A stretch of 64,000 bases of DNA from Lineus longissimus (GCF_910592395.1 NC_088313.1:1924501-1988500); one strand, 5' to 3'; counted from the stretch's first letter, positions 43,693-63,970 are shown. Program-made: numbers and translations. The notes: generated from the sequence alone by a model not told the origin.

Positions 43693-45017
43693 TAGGCTAT
43701 CACAATCACCCTTCTTCCAAAAGACACACTAAAAACTTAAAATATTGTTCAGTGAGAGCACTGTAAGAACTGTTCTACACTTTCTCTGGAATAGATTACA
43801 GATGAGATGTATCCTTTCATGCCATGATCTATTCTACACTGAATAAGGACCATTATCGTGCAACGTACCATGTCCTCATGAAGTGCTACAAGCTAGAAAG
43901 CATCGCAGCCCATGTGCTGAGAAACTACGATGGCTGTTCAAAAGATGCAACAGCGACGATGAGTGACTACTGGTGATACTGTCTCCATCTGCGATGATGA
44001 CGAGGACATAGAAGGATCTGAGGAGATAAGCAGGCGGCTTTGTTATACCATGCACAACAACCATGCTATCCTGCTTAGGGCAGGCTAAAAAATGCAATGG
44101 CTCTAAAGCGTCTCAACGGGTGGGGGACACGAAACATACAAACTAGAGACATCAAAACTACTCTTTCGGTAAAGGACAGAGGTGGTCCTCCATGCGAACC
44201 TTTCCATGTGGAACGATGCACTAGTAAGGCGCTTCCTGGAGCAATGGATATACCCTGTGACGTCTTGGTGTAGATATCGACAGGCCCTCCCATTACAGTG
44301 TTGGAGGGGTACAATCGGATAAAAATAATAAATGAACTAATACTGTGTGTTTCGTTTGTGTTGTCACTTCCTCTCAAGGTGAGCGTGTATTTCTCTTAGG
44401 CAAACCGATACCTTTACCCACCATGCATACACAACCATAGTTTAGCTTTCATCTCAAGTGATCAGACTCAGATCAACCCACCACAAAAACAACTTCACCA
44501 ACACATTACATTTGCTTGCCTCGGCTTGGGTTGGGTTATCTTTGATTTACATGACTTATATCCTCTCACTTCATGTGGAGCATATGTTTCCCACAAGATT
44601 CCTCCACTTCCTCCTGTCCTGGGCAGTTCTCTCAACCTGCGTCCAGTGTCAGGAAATCAGCCCGTCATCCATGCTCATGCCACAGCCAGTGAAGAACAGC
44701 CACTGTTCACCCATTACCTCTAAAACTCTTACAAAGAAGCCCCTATGCCAAGCTGGACATGGTTGTTCACAACAAGGTACGTCAATGGCATTAACCTCAA
44801 CTTGGTTTTATCTCTTTCAGTCAAGTCCATCAGACTTGAGTAAAAGTTAATCTAATTCCAAGGTAAGCGACTAACTTGATTTGAACAAGCGGGCCGTACG
44901 TTATTCTAAGATGTCCATTTATACTGATATTACAAAAGAGCAGACAGAAATTCCTCATCTTGTTAAACTTAACACACAAACACACAACCCTACATTCCCA
45001 TTATCAAAGCCCTGATT

Positions 45018-48000
45018 TTATGATGTCGATTCCATTGGCTTGCTTGTTTTTGACACTGGTAACAATTCCTCGGGAAAATCCATGATCTTCCTCTGGGCCT
45101 GCCTCATGTATTGTTGTTGCCGATAGTAGATTTTTAGCGCCCCCTTTATTGTAATGAATGCAATACCACCCTGGAAGGATAAAATAAACAAAGGATTTAT
45201 TGCATGTTGGGGAAAGAAATACATTGATATACCACGGTAAGAATGTATTTATAAATGGTTAAAGACTCCAGATTGACAGCATCACCCAGCGAGTCAGGCT
45301 GGAACAGGCAATGATTTACGATCTAGGAACACGGCATAGTCACATGAAGAAAGACCTTTACAGAATAGGATCTGCCTGATGTGACTTTAAACCCCAGACT
45401 CCAGCTCATGTGCTTCTGACCAGCTCCAGATGAAGATCGGAGAGAAATACTGGACAAAGGACACCACTCTGAACACAGATTAATTCAGTACACAATGTAC
45501 CACACTATCACCAGTAACTTATAGATTTCAACTCACCAGTAAAGTTCTTTGAAAATTTGATTGTACATTTCCAAACATAAGCTTCCCAACAACAGTAGCA
45601 ATGGTTGGTAGGATCAATGCTCCGCAGAGAACTCGAGTAGCTGAGATCGGATCAGAAAAGTTGGTTGAGGAATCTGCGGGAATCCGTGAAATGCCCTGAG
45701 GTTCTGCAACAGAGGAATATCAATATAGCAATTGGTATAATTCTGTATTCGTATGAGCGGAGAGAAGTACAGGATTTGACTCTTGACGCCAATCAGTAAT
45801 CTACACTATAAAACAGTCCTCCCTAAAATGGTTTCGTAACTGATCAATTATCATAATCATCTTCTAATTCTGGTTGGGTCAATCACCGCGCTAAAGGACC
45901 ATGTTGAAATTGACATCAATAGATTCACTCGTTGCATGAAACGGGCATGAAATAGCAAAGACTAAATATAATGTTGAACACTACAAGTAGTAAACAATTC
46001 CAGATATACCATCCCTTGTCCATTAGAGGATTGTGTATCAATATAATTTTTGTGCACCTACATTTATTATTGAAGACAAATCCAAGTATGATCTGTAATA
46101 CTTGTACTTTTTGCTCAATACATACATGTATACTGCGTCGAGGCCATTAAGCCAGCTTTGGCATGTCTGTTTCATATAGGCCTACTACACGCAATATAGG
46201 CCTTTCATACAGGTGCTCCTCAACCAGTGAAATACTGTCAACACATTATATTTTTTTACAATCATAGGATGTACATACCTGTTGGAAATAAATAACTGAT
46301 GAGAGGCAGTTTTGATGCATGTTTTCTCCACATCTTGAGAAGGTAGTCTTCCCACCGAACCATTTTACCCAGGATTAACATGACGGGGATTGTGGGGAGT
46401 CCTATCAGGAGGAACAACGGATCAGCCTTCTCCATTGCCCCGAGACCCTCCTTATGACCAAGGACCTGAAATGACCAAGAATCGCAAAGCTATCAGACTG
46501 AACAAATCAATCCTGTGCTGTGTCCTTTCATGATGACATATTCGGATAAAGCAGACTTTAGAGTTTGTTCAGTGACAGACTCTCGATGGTCATTAATTCC
46601 AGTTTTACCAAGTAGATAAACTTCTTAGAAATTTGTCACTGCCGGTTTTTGTATTTTAATTGGACAAATGAGGAAGTCTTTCTTGGATTTTATACATCTT
46701 GTGATTTTATCAAATATACCAACATTCACAGAAGACATCATTTTTCTTGTCGCATAGAAGTCTGACATTCAAATGATACAGCAACATTTTGGCACAAATA
46801 TTTCTTGGTCTGTGGTATTCTATCCAGACAACCTCCGACAGGCAAAACATTTTCTTTGACTTTAATTTCAATGTGTTTCCTCTTTGTAGCAGCAAGACTG
46901 AACAACAGTTTTCAATCATTTTCATTTACCTGCATGACAGTAACAGCACCATATGTAACAGCTGTCCAATAGACTGACCCAATAAAGATACCACCAGCTA
47001 CAAATGGGCAAACCTTATAGATGAAACGGTCAGCAACTTCCATCACATACACAACCGGGCCTAAAGAGAAGTAGGAGATTTTTTCAGAAACATTACTACC
47101 GGTAATAAGGGGAAGAATAAATACTAAATAGGATCAGAACTTCTTCTTCTTCTTCTTCAGCGTTCAACCTGCCTAAGTACTATAACCTCAGTCCTGTGGC
47201 GGAGATGAAGCGGCTTGTCGCCCGAAGGTCCGGCTGTGTTCCCCACAGCTTTTCTTCGACCTTCGTGTCCTTTGGCCAGAATCTATTTCGTAAATCCTGG
47301 TACAGGGGACAGTCCTGTAGGATGTGCGTTGGTGTTTGCACTGCTGTCTGGCATCTGGATCAGAACTGAATGTGTTCATATTTTGAGACTGTTGACGTAA
47401 TAAGGTCACAAACTCTTATTGGAGCAGTCCCCAATACCTCAATTGATCGACCATTCCAGGGTAATGACGCAGTCTTCATTAAATTGTCAACATGACATAC
47501 TGACCTAAATAAAATGTAAATATCAAGAGTGCTGACTAATTGATTAGTAAGTGCATCTATGGCATGAGTGTGTCTTTAAAGCAAATATATCGGGAGACCA
47601 GTAGTAAAGTTTATGACATAGGCAAATTTTGATGGTAAATCACTAAATGCCTACTCTTTTGGTCTTAAAGGGGGACTATAGGCAGGAGTCAGGTGGACCA
47701 GAAGTTACACAATGTTGCCTATAGGGGTCACTCCTATATCACAGTACACTGAAACTATTGTATGAGGAATATGTATTTATTGCTGAAGCAAACAAGCTAA
47801 ATACAATGAACATCCAAATACCACCAATTTCACTCCCCAAGTCCCCCTTTAAAGTAATGCCTCTTCTGTTCACAACTCCAGTGTAAACAACGATAAGTTT
47901 TATCTTTATGACAGGACATACAGAAGCCCTTTGCAAGACGATTCTTCAGATCACAGCCACCACTCACCTAACTTGGGAAACACTATGATGTACTCTGTGT

Positions 48001-48542
48001 TACACTGTGGACAAGACACCTTGGCTGTACTGTTTCCCTTCTGTTTTTCATCTACCCATCGCTGGAGGCAGGAGTGATGAACCCATTTCGTCGTCCCACG
48101 ACACCGACAAGGTCTGACCCAAGGAGCATCTGGATCATCCTGATCATTTGCAAAACAAACCCAGCAATTCCGTCTGCAATGAAATATATTTACAAAGAAA
48201 TAGGATTATAGACCTTCAGGAAGGAACTTTTGAAAATAAAGCACTAGAGTTAAAAGTTGATAAAATATATGTCAACTCATTCTGGAGACATCTGACTATG
48301 TCAAAGACAACTCTGGCTCAAAGTCCAAGGAAGGCAGAATGGACATTACAAATTATGCTCTTTTGGTCAAACTATTCAAATTTTTAAAACATGAAGGTAA
48401 AAGGTATCGTAAAGGTACGGTAAAGATTTTCACTGGAAGTATTCCTTACAAGTTGGAATATGTAAAATTATTATATTTTGATAAATCGACAGTCATGAGA
48501 CTGAGTCACATACCTATCATCAACTTCACTGCCTGATGTCAT
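45018..48542 (-). CDS. MARCHF5: MARCHF5, mitochondrial RING-CH E3 ubiquitin ligase, six exons
   Basis: Minus exons 48542-48514, 48173-47968, 47060-46930, 46465-46279, 45703-45537 and 45170-45018 join in phase and give 290 aa (human 278). The N-terminal RING-CH zinc ligands are C13, C16, C32, C34, H42, C45, C64 and C67 (CWVC, PCRCRGTTKWVHHSCLQRW, SCPQC), the C4HC3 pattern of the MARCH family. Four hydrophobic segments follow in the later exons, including VYWTAVTYGAVTVMQ, PLFLLIGLPTIPVMLILGKM, VLCGALILPTIATVVGKLMF and GGIAFITIKGALK, then the YYRQQQYMRQAQRKI tail. MARCHF5 resides in the mitochondrial outer membrane and ubiquitinates fission and fusion factors such as DRP1, MID49 and mitofusins. 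The C-terminal tail after the conserved QRKI is a little longer than in human. Exon 1 holds only nine codons and two bases. Confidence 0.96.
47142..47353 (-). mobile_element. 5-prime-truncated non-LTR retrotransposon (LINE) 3-prime end
   Basis: A 57-codon minus-strand frame (47353-47180, TAG) has the typical C-terminus of LINE reverse transcriptases: cysteine before THILQDCPLYQDLRNRFWP, then KLWGTQPDLR and SATGLRL. It is followed by a short 3-prime UTR and a GAA microsatellite tail (47142-47160), as in RTE/Jockey-type elements. It lies in MARCHF5 intron 2, same strand as the gene. Confidence 0.8.
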
Positions 48543-49034
48543 TGTTATAAATGCCACATCAGCTGAACATAAACTTTACTTGGCAAACTCAGCTCTTTCT
48601 CTTTTGGTTCCTGCAAATGACATGAAAGAATGAACAGTTTCAGTCCACATTAAAAATGTATGATAGCAATCAGCATTTGAAGACTCCTGACTTCCAACTC
48701 CAGTCAAATACGTAAGCTTAGGACTAGGTCACAGGAGTTTAATTGTTTGGGCCGACCACCACCCGCAAGCCCACCCCCGTCAGAGAACTGACTGAGGGCC
48801 AAAGGTCAGGAGAGAGGAATGCGAATGAATGGATTTTAGATCAGGAAACAAACGGGAGGGGAAGGCTGACAAGGCCCATATAGCTTGTAAGAAGAATCAA
48901 AGTCATCATGCGTACGGTCACTAACACTCTATCAAGAAGACTAGCCTACTTCCTTGATAGGTCGTCCTGGACAGAAGCCAGCCTTTCACCAAATGGATCA
49001 TTTGCGTGCATTTTTATAGGTACCATGTCCATGG

Positions 49035-49097
49035 TGACGGTACTGACTACTGCCGGTACTGGTACTGGAACTGGTAGCGGTACTGGTAGTGGTAGAC
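49035..49097 (+). repeat. Imperfect GGTACT/GGTAGT microsatellite
   Basis: Repeated GGTACTGGTACTGGAACTGG-type hexamers upstream of MARCHF5. Confidence 0.85.
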
Positions 49098-51039
49098 CTA
49101 CCTAGGGCATGTACTATCATGTAGATGTAGGGCCAGGGAATGATGTGTGCAAGTTCAACCTGATCAAAAACCACTTCCGCCTTACCAAATCAATGAAAAT
49201 TAAAGACAGCTTAAGCCAGAAACTAAAAGTCCTTCCTAAATTGTTCGCTTTGAATGGAATGACGAAATAGATTCTGAGAAAAGGATGTCTTTTTTCATGA
49301 AATTTTTGTCACTTCCGGGATATTTTGGAACTCTTCCAATATGAAGATAAATAAATATTTGTTAGTGTAAAATTTTTCCGCGAGATGGCGAGACGGTGTT
49401 TTTCACTTAAAGGGGACCTCTCCTCATCTCTCCAGGGGAATGTAGGCCCCTATCGGGATATGCATGAACCACCAATGGTCGGGGAAAACAAACCATTTTT
49501 ACAATAGATCTTAACGGTTGAAGACGAATGACAATGGCTTGCATTGTCTTGGGTCTCTCAGCGTGAAAACCTATTGTAAGGATGGTTTGTTTATTCCCTG
49601 ACCCCAGAAGGTGTATGCGTATCTTGAAAATCGGGTCTTTTGTCTCTCCACTGGAATGAACAAAAAATAGGATTAGTTTTAAATGTTACTGCCTGTTATG
49701 CCTTTATGGCTATTGGCATTATCACAACCAGCCTTCAGTGTCACAACCAGCTCTTTGGTCTCTGGTTCATTATCACAACCAGGCTCTGCCACAGACCTCA
49801 CAATCAGTCTTCTTGGTCTCAACCAATCTAAGCTGGCTTCATGGTCATAATCAGTCCCCACCGTCTTCCTGGTAACAACAACCAGTTGTCTCCTGCATCT
49901 CTCCTGACAAAATCAATCAAAGAAATCGGCAAGAATTCCATTTTCCATAAGAATTTGGTAAAACAACTCAGAAGACAATTTTTCTTTTCACATCAACAAT
50001 TTATTAAGACACATTTAGTCAGCAGTATCAGTGAACAAAGATATACCTTTTTTGTGAAAAGTTATTAAATTTTTTAATCTCTGATAGCTCATCAACATCC
50101 CAGGTAGGAAGTCAAGACGACACATTTCAACATAACTGTTGTTCAGAGATAACCCTTCTCAGTCAATTTCTATTGTCAAATCCTGTAAAACTTCATTAGA
50201 GGCCTCAAAAAAATCTCTAGAAACAACCCAAAATCCTCAGTTCGTTTAACATAACCAGAGTTTTGGCACTTGAGAAAGTTACCCGTGTATCAATTTGTGG
50301 CTGCATCTATTGATGCAAAGTTGATGCTGACAACAATACACTACTAGATATTAACAAATATAAATAAAACACAAACATCACAGATATTGGTAACCTGAAG
50401 AGGTTTATACAACTATTCTACTCACAATCTCATTAACGCATTATACTGGCAACAACCAGTAGAATAAATATATACATCTTAGGATGCTTTAAAACTCACC
50501 TCTAACAAAACATGCAGGATTTCATCAGTGGTGTTTACACTGTACGTATCTGAACTGATCAGACTTCAATCCCGTTTTAATTAGTTTTCATCAACACTAT
50601 CAGAGTTCAATCTGGTCTAAATTTGCTTTTTGTCCAAAAATTTGATTCACTAGAGTAGAGTTCCAACCAATGTAACATCGCCATACATTGTATGTCGCTG
50701 AATTCACTATTTCAGTTCCTACTTTGCAGAAAGCTGGCCTAGATTCAGACGAAAAGCCAGGTCAGACCCTCCTGTCTTGCTGGTTTCTGGGTAAAACTAG
50801 ACCAGATCAAATTTTGCATATCGTAGACACAAATTATCTGGGCCAGACCGTACAATTTCTTACAGTGTAAACACCACTAGCTAAGACCTCTCACTAGAGA
50901 TGACGGCTAAGACATGTTCGATTCATGTAAGGGACGGATTTCAGCAAGACCAGAAAAAACCGATGTTACTTGATTGGAGAATTCGGTACCCTTGGAGATA
51001 ACAAGACATCTTTTAAAATATAATATGTACACTTTATAC

Positions 51040-51145
51040 ATGAGATCAAGAATTGATAAAGACTATTCTTGATGTGATCAAGCATTGATAAAGACTAATT
51101 CTTGATTTGATCAAGAATCAATAAAGACTCATTCTTGATGTGATC
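51040..51145. repeat. Tandem repeat, about 35 bp, three copies
   Basis: ATTGATAAAGACT followed by ATTCTTGATGTGATCAAG recurs three times with small changes. Confidence 0.8.
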
Positions 51146-52655
51146 AATTTCATGAATCAGTAACTGAGCGAAAACTAGGTTATTGCATTGGAATACGAAT
51201 AGCTTTACCTATACTTCAAAGTTGCTCTTTATAAAGGAATTCTGTACCATACCTCGTACAGACTACTGACGGCCTATTCCCGTCGCGCCTCCTTTTAAAT
51301 GTTAAATCAAGGCACTTTATGCCAAAACATCTAAGAGGGCCAGACATGACCATGTGCCTTTCTTCAGTCCACAGCACATCAAATGACCAAACTAACATTA
51401 GGATGAAGTCGAACCAACTTAAACAAATCAAAATCAAGGGATGGATAAAGTACTTGGTATGAATTGCTGTTTTGAACCTAAGTGGAGAACTTTATAAGGT
51501 ACCAAATGCCAGTCATGGCCAACACTTAGATCTACTATGTCAATATCTCCACAGTTCTCACAATTCTATTTGAGGAGTGTGGCCTTATGTTCTAAAAGTT
51601 ACGAAAAAATAAAGTTGTCTTGACAGATCTTTGTTCGAATTCCAGTCAAGGTAAATAGGCTTTTCTGCACTTATTTCCTTCTAAGAGCCAGCTTCAGCAA
51701 CCTGTACTTACTTATATACGTAAAGTACACACCCGAATCAAGTAATCCAAACTTACAATTTTTACAGGAAGAAGAGATTCTAGGGTTCATCATGTGATCA
51801 TGGAACATAATAGACTTTATGTAAACCATCAGCAGAAATTAATGGAAGTGTGATAGCAGTTTTCCTAACAATATGTTGTGACCTACCACAAACACACATA
51901 CATGTACATACACGCATGTAAATTACAAAAAGATTTCTGGCATCTGGACAATATATCTCGAAGCCCAAACTTCAAGGGTAAAAATTTGTTTATTTAACCA
52001 TTGTGAGAATGAGAAGACCACTTTGTGAATGCAACACTCGATAAAGCTCGAGATGGGACAACACCACATTATCCTCTTTTACAAGAACATCACAAATAAA
52101 CAGGTCATCCATGACTTTCAACATCTTTTTGTACTCTTTATGGAAGCCCCCCCCCCCCCCACCCACCTCCCCTGATAGTGTTGATTTCTGAAAAGATTGA
52201 TCAACATTTATAAGCAAAAGTTTAAAAGTCAACATTTCTCACTAACCCCTTTCCCCAAGTGTATTTTGAAAGTGTTGATACTTATGGATGACTATGTATC
52301 ATAAGATTTATGATGACCCCTTGTAAGTTAGTGTGAATTTTTTAATTTCAATATGAATACCGTAACAACATGAAACTTTATCAACATCAACATTAATTTG
52401 TGCTTTAAATGTTAATGCCAGCATGTAACATAATAATCTGATTATCATATAGCAGTTAGTTGTTTGCGACTTGTGCTCTGTTGGACGGATGTGTGTTATA
52501 CAGCATACATGCATATAGAGAAGACATCAAGATATACATGAACAATACGCATTTTGTTCAATAGGCACAGATGAAGTTGTAAATTGGACGTTAAACTGAT
52601 CATTCAAACACCTCCAAAAAGTTAAACCCTTTCATTTTCTAAAACAATCGACATG

Positions 52656-52888
52656 GATTGGTATAAAGTTCATTTTGTGATCAACCCAGGATCCACACGG
52701 GGACCCAAGGGGGGGGGGGGGCCAAGAAGAAATAACAGCATGAAATTTGATTCCCAGTGCAGTGCTACAATCTATGCTGCTTACTGGAAATTTCTCAGAA
52801 GACCTGAGGATGTCCACTGGTGAGGTTGATGAAAACCTCGTCCGAGGTAAAGCATAAGGATCTATCACAAAATGAACTTATACCAATC
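52656..52888. mobile_element. 233-bp MITE with GATTGGTATAAAGTTCATTT ends
   Basis: The left end through TTTTGTGATC is mirrored by ATCACAAAATGAACTTATAC plus CAATC at the right. The interior has a G run and a GAAGACCTGAGGATGTCC-like block. Confidence 0.8.
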
Positions 52889-53268
52889 GTAATCTAAAGA
52901 TCCGATTCAGTTGTTTGGTCAGCAATGTACATACCCTAGGTCATGGGGAAGTCACCACTAGTAGACTCTGAACGTGAAAACCTAAATTACATGGACGGAT
53001 AATTAAACATCACAATATTTCATTCGGGCGAGTTTTGGACACAACAGAAGCCGATAAAAATGTCAGCTGCCACTGTCAAATGTCAAATGTCACTTTTCAG
53101 AAATTGAAGTTCTACGTACCCAAGTCCGCAAAACCTAGACATTGTTTTACATTCTTGCTCTTTATCATACTTTTTTTTGTTAAAAACAACAACACCGGGA
53201 AGCGCTAACATCAAAATTTCAGAAATAGCGCTATTGTTTTGAAACCGAACTCTTCAAATGTAATTTTT

Positions 53269-59967
<6,699 letters not shown>

Positions 59968-62469
59968 CTGAAAAACAAAAACTTGGAGTTAAAATTTCGA
60001 GTTTGAGGTGTGAAAACGCTCAGAAAATGAAACAGTGGGCAGAACCATCTCTTACACGATCATCGAGAAAAATGGACCAAAATTTTTCGTTTGCAATCCC
60101 CAAGATTAATCACTGGGCTCCTTTAGATTTGCTAAATGGGGGGGGGGGGGGGCTATTAGGTTTAAAATAGTGACCATGGGTCAACACGGGAAGAAAAAAA
60201 AGTTATTTTAGCAAAGTTTGTTGTGACCTTGTTTACTATCTACAATTATCACACCTGTTGAGGGCGTCGAGAAACTCCCAGTTACTTGTGAAAATGACCC
60301 CCTTAAACATTCACGACCAAGCGATGAGGTGACGTTTTGACGTTACCATGTAATAAACATGTGAAAAGTAGAAGAAATACGGTAATGAAAACACAATTTA
60401 CAAGTCAGACATGTTTTTACAGGTATACCTTTTCATAAGCTTGTACACAGAGCAAAATAAAGATATGGCGAAGCTGTTTATTATTATCATAAGATTCCAT
60501 GTGACAACTCATTCAAAATTTGCCCAAAATATAGTTTCAGAGGCTGGGTTTAATATTCATGATGTTGTGACATCTGGAGTCACTGATCTGGCCTAGTCTG
60601 GTTCTGTCCCAGGTAAACAGTGCTATATATAGTTTTCATTTCATCCACTGAATGTCAGACAAAAATATCATTGTGTCCATAGCAACCAGGACCTAATGGA
60701 GAAAACAAAATATACATTGATAATAGCATTCAGTTTCATCAAATGAATGATTTTTGAACATTGCACATGTTTTATTCATATCTGATTGAAATTGACTTTT
60801 GGACCAGGTTGATGTACTGCTGGAACTGGCAGGAGTACGAAAGCCTCAAAGGGATAAGTTGGGCATGCAGTCTTTGCCTGGGCTTCAATCTTACTGCAGA
60901 GCACTCTCTCTTAGACAACCACTGACTATTATCTCAGCAAAACCCACAAAAATAAATGTTCTGTTTCTCAGGTAACGATAATGCACCGAGGTATGAACAG
61001 ATCAACAACACAGACAAATCTTCTGTCATTATCACTGATTCCTCTGGTACAAAATCCATCAAATCGTCACTAGGCTACTGAAACTTCCATTAAAAACATA
61101 AGTAGCCTCCAGGGAGTAATGGCTCTTTCTGTCAACTGAAACATTTCCCCTTTGTCACCTCAAATCAGCTGTCATTGCCAAGGCGGGCACCAAATAGTCC
61201 ATCAGGCCTGGATGGATGTGAAATTGACACAGACATGCATTACTGTATTGTTTATTTGTTTAATCGGTTGCTACCAATATTATTTTCCTGGGTGGTACTT
61301 TATTTACATTATTCAGGACCAAAGTTATTACGAACATACAATACAACCGCTTCAAAACATGACAATATGAGGCATTTCTGTCATGATGAGAAAAACATGT
61401 TTGACTGTGCAGAAATTTGCGAATAGTAGTGGGTGCTTCAGAACAGATAAGGGCGGTTAATACAGGACCAAACCGTTCTGGAGTGACCTACATCTGTCAA
61501 GACTGGTCCGCCCTGTAACTGCAGTCGCAGATGATGGGTGTGGTCCTGGGGGGTGGCAGAAAACCAAAATCTATACGAAAAACACATTTTTTGGAGGTGG
61601 CTAGCAGTCAGTTGCCCCGGCCCGCTGCCGCTCAATATGGCCTTGTCTTGTTCAATGCAAAGTTAGGATTAACTATTTGACTTTTTAGCACTATCAATTA
61701 TGCATTTACCCAAAATATTTGGAGACAGCATATGATTCACACTTTTGGGATCGTGACTTTTCCCCTTCCAGACTGATCTCATAGTGGATTTGACTTTATT
61801 ATCACAACTGACAGACTTGTCTGCGGCCTGAGCTTATTCCTAACTCATTCGTGTGGTATAATAATTCAAGAGCACGTCTGAAATAAAATGTAGGGAAATT
61901 AGAGATTTTATACAGTGAGGGTATTTTCCATTTGACAAACGTGTGTGAGAGGGCTGTAAAAATATTGATAGATCAGGACACTGAAAGAATGAATAGTATT
62001 TAATAAAAAAATCAATAAAAATCATTAAATATAAATAACTTTACATTGTAAAAAGGACACTGTTATGTACAGATTTCAAAATGTGATAAATGAAAATTGT
62101 CAGTCTTTGAATCAGTCTTTGAATCAGGTTTTTCTGTTTTCAGTTATTCTAACATGGGTCAGTTTTAAATGTGCTAAATCATTGAATTAGTGCTATGACA
62201 CTTGGTGTTTTTGTGAAAACCCGCTTCATTCTAGAACAAGGTTGGCTGAAAAGTGATGGAAATTTGCAGTCGTTTCAGGACATGTTCTGCAGGCAAAAAG
62301 TTTATTGAGCTACAGCAAGGTTTTGGTTGATAGGATTACTTGGGGAAAAGCTAGCTAAACAAGAAGCATACATGAATAAAAAATTGAAATACATGTAATG
62401 CATGGTGTTGTGATGTGATGGAATGAGTGATATTGATGGAAAGGAACAAACGAAAATGTGAGTTTATAT

Positions 62470-62869
62470 AAGCTGCGCTTACACCACGAAATATTGGTGG
62501 ACCAATTGCACTTACACCACCACATTGCCGCGACAAATTGGTTCGGCAATCCATTGCCGATACAAATTGCTGAGCGAATTTGTCCCACCAAGCTTGATGG
62601 TCCAAATTCGCCCGGCTTGTTAAAAGCTCGGCTTTGTCGTGGTGTACGCCGCAAATGGATCGGCAATTAGCTAGTTAGATGGTTCGGCTCCAGGCGGCGC
62701 TTTCGAAATGGCGCTTTCTCGCATGCAATTTATTGTTTGCGCGCCATCTGTAGCTGGATTTTATAACTAGCTGCAGCGTTGGTGTAAGCGCTTGGTGGAT
62801 TTTCGATGGTGCGGCATTGGTTCCCGAACCAAGATTGGTGGTCCATTTTCAGGTGGTGTAAGTGCGGCT
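62470..62869. mobile_element. About 400-bp MITE with AGCTGCGCTTACACCAC ends
   Basis: AGCTGCGCTTACACCAC at the left and GTGGTGTAAGTGCGGCT at the right are inverted; further mirrored blocks (ATATTGGTGGACC, AGATTGGTGGTCC and TTGGTTCGGC/GAACCAA) lie inside. Flanks are TATA and ATA. The open frames across it are shadows of the palindrome. Confidence 0.75.
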
Positions 62870-63082
62870 ATAGTGTGCCTGTTGTATGTATGTGTATTGT
62901 GATATGGATTATATAACCAGTGAACATTTAGTTTAGGATACAGGAATCATCTGTTTAGAACCACATTCACTGTTAGCAGGGAATCGCAGCTTGGTGGCAA
63001 CATGTGACTCATCCAAGTAGCCTACCAATGCATAATACCTTAATGCATGTTACCGTAGGCTGATGCAGTATGAGTCAGTCTT

Positions 63083-63655
63083 CCTTTGACTTAGAGGAAG
63101 AAAGGAGTCTTTCTTTTGTTTAAAGAAAGAAAGGACAGCCTTTCTTTGGTTTAAAGGAAGAAAGGACAGTATTTCTTGAGTTTAGAGGAAGAAAGGACAG
63201 TCTTGCTTGAGTTTATAGGAAGAAGGGACAGCCTTTCTTTGGTTTAGAGGAAGAAAGGACAGTCTTGTACTTGAGTTTATAGGAAGGAGGGACAGCCTTT
63301 CTTTGGTTTAGAGGAAGAAAGGACAGTCTTTCTTTGGTTTAGAGGAAGAAGGGACAGTATTTCTTTGGTTTAGAGGAAGAACGGACAGCCTTTCTTTGGT
63401 TTAGAGGAAGAAAGGACAGCCTTTCTTTGGTTTAGAGGAAGAAAGGACAGCCTTTCGTTGGTTTAGAGGAAGAAAGGACAGCCTTTCTTTGGTTTAGAGG
63501 AAGAAAGGACAGTCTTTCTTTGGTTTAGAGGAAGAAAGGACAGTCTTTCTTTGGTTTAGAGGAAGAGAGGACAGTCTTTCTTCGGTTTAGAGGAAGAAAT
63601 GACACTCTTTCTTTGGATTTAACGAAGAAATGACAGCCTTTTTTGGTTTAGAGTA
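63083..63655. repeat. 31-bp minisatellite, about 18 copies
   Basis: Unit CCTTTCTTTGGTTTAGAGGA then AGAAAGGACAG repeats head to tail with single-base variants (GACAGTC, GAGTTTAT, 33-bp variant with TTGTACTTG). It lies inside the HECTD2 5-prime intron. Units abut with no spacers. Confidence 0.95.
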
Positions 63656-63970
63656 AATGTCGGACTGATTCCAGTTCTCAGTTCAAAACAGATGACCACT
63701 GTGAATGAATTCTATTCACGTTAACATGACTTGCTTAACTGCCAAAGATTGATACGAGTCGGATTCGGCAATTACAACGCAAAACCAGGTCAACCTGAAC
63801 AAGAGTTTATGATGTATTCTCACCAGACTCTGGTTGTGTCAGTTAGTCTTAAGAAAACAGAAAATACTTTAAAAATTATTCAAGATAAGAAGGCACTAAC
63901 ACAAAGGCCTCCACTGTTTGTTGAAAAATTTGAAAATTAACCTTGAATTTGATAATTTCCGATTGCATAC

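Larger units (their letters stand above)
48543..53268. other. Intergenic region between HECTD2 and MARCHF5
   Basis: It should hold the HECTD2 3-prime UTR (minus-strand AATAAA candidates at 51989-51994 and near 50000) and the MARCHF5 promoter. I found no coding exon. It contains a GGTACT-type microsatellite, a short tandem repeat at 51040-51145, a C run near 52148 and a MITE at 52656-52888. Confidence 0.5.
59968..63970. other. HECTD2 5-prime intronic region, at least one exon expected but not found
   Basis: About 66 residues of HECTD2 (human region from FDSFPELN to REWKG) should lie between the edge exon and the 59967 exon. No convincing exon was found. A weak candidate, 60284-60255, ends in an AAC-AG/GTGTGA donor with the right phase. 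The region also holds a G12-14 run near 60138, a MITE at 62470-62869 and a minisatellite at 63083-63655. Confidence 0.4.

Noticed and set aside
44458-44850. 130-codon plus-strand frame downstream of MARCHF5
   Set aside because: It starts at GTG, has no recognisable domain or splice structure, and lies in the likely antisense of the MARCHF5 3-prime UTR.
60255-60284. 30-nt candidate HECTD2 exon ending NWEFLDALNR
   Set aside because: The donor and phase fit, but the residues match HECTD2 poorly and the acceptor is weak, so it was not included in the gene model.
62351-62670. Overlapping open frames on both strands near 62.4-62.7 kb
   Set aside because: They coincide with the inverted ends of a MITE, which give mirrored frames without coding signals.
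63083-63655. CRISPR-like array
   Set aside because: Units are contiguous with no unique spacers, the genome is eukaryotic, and the variants look like a minisatellite.
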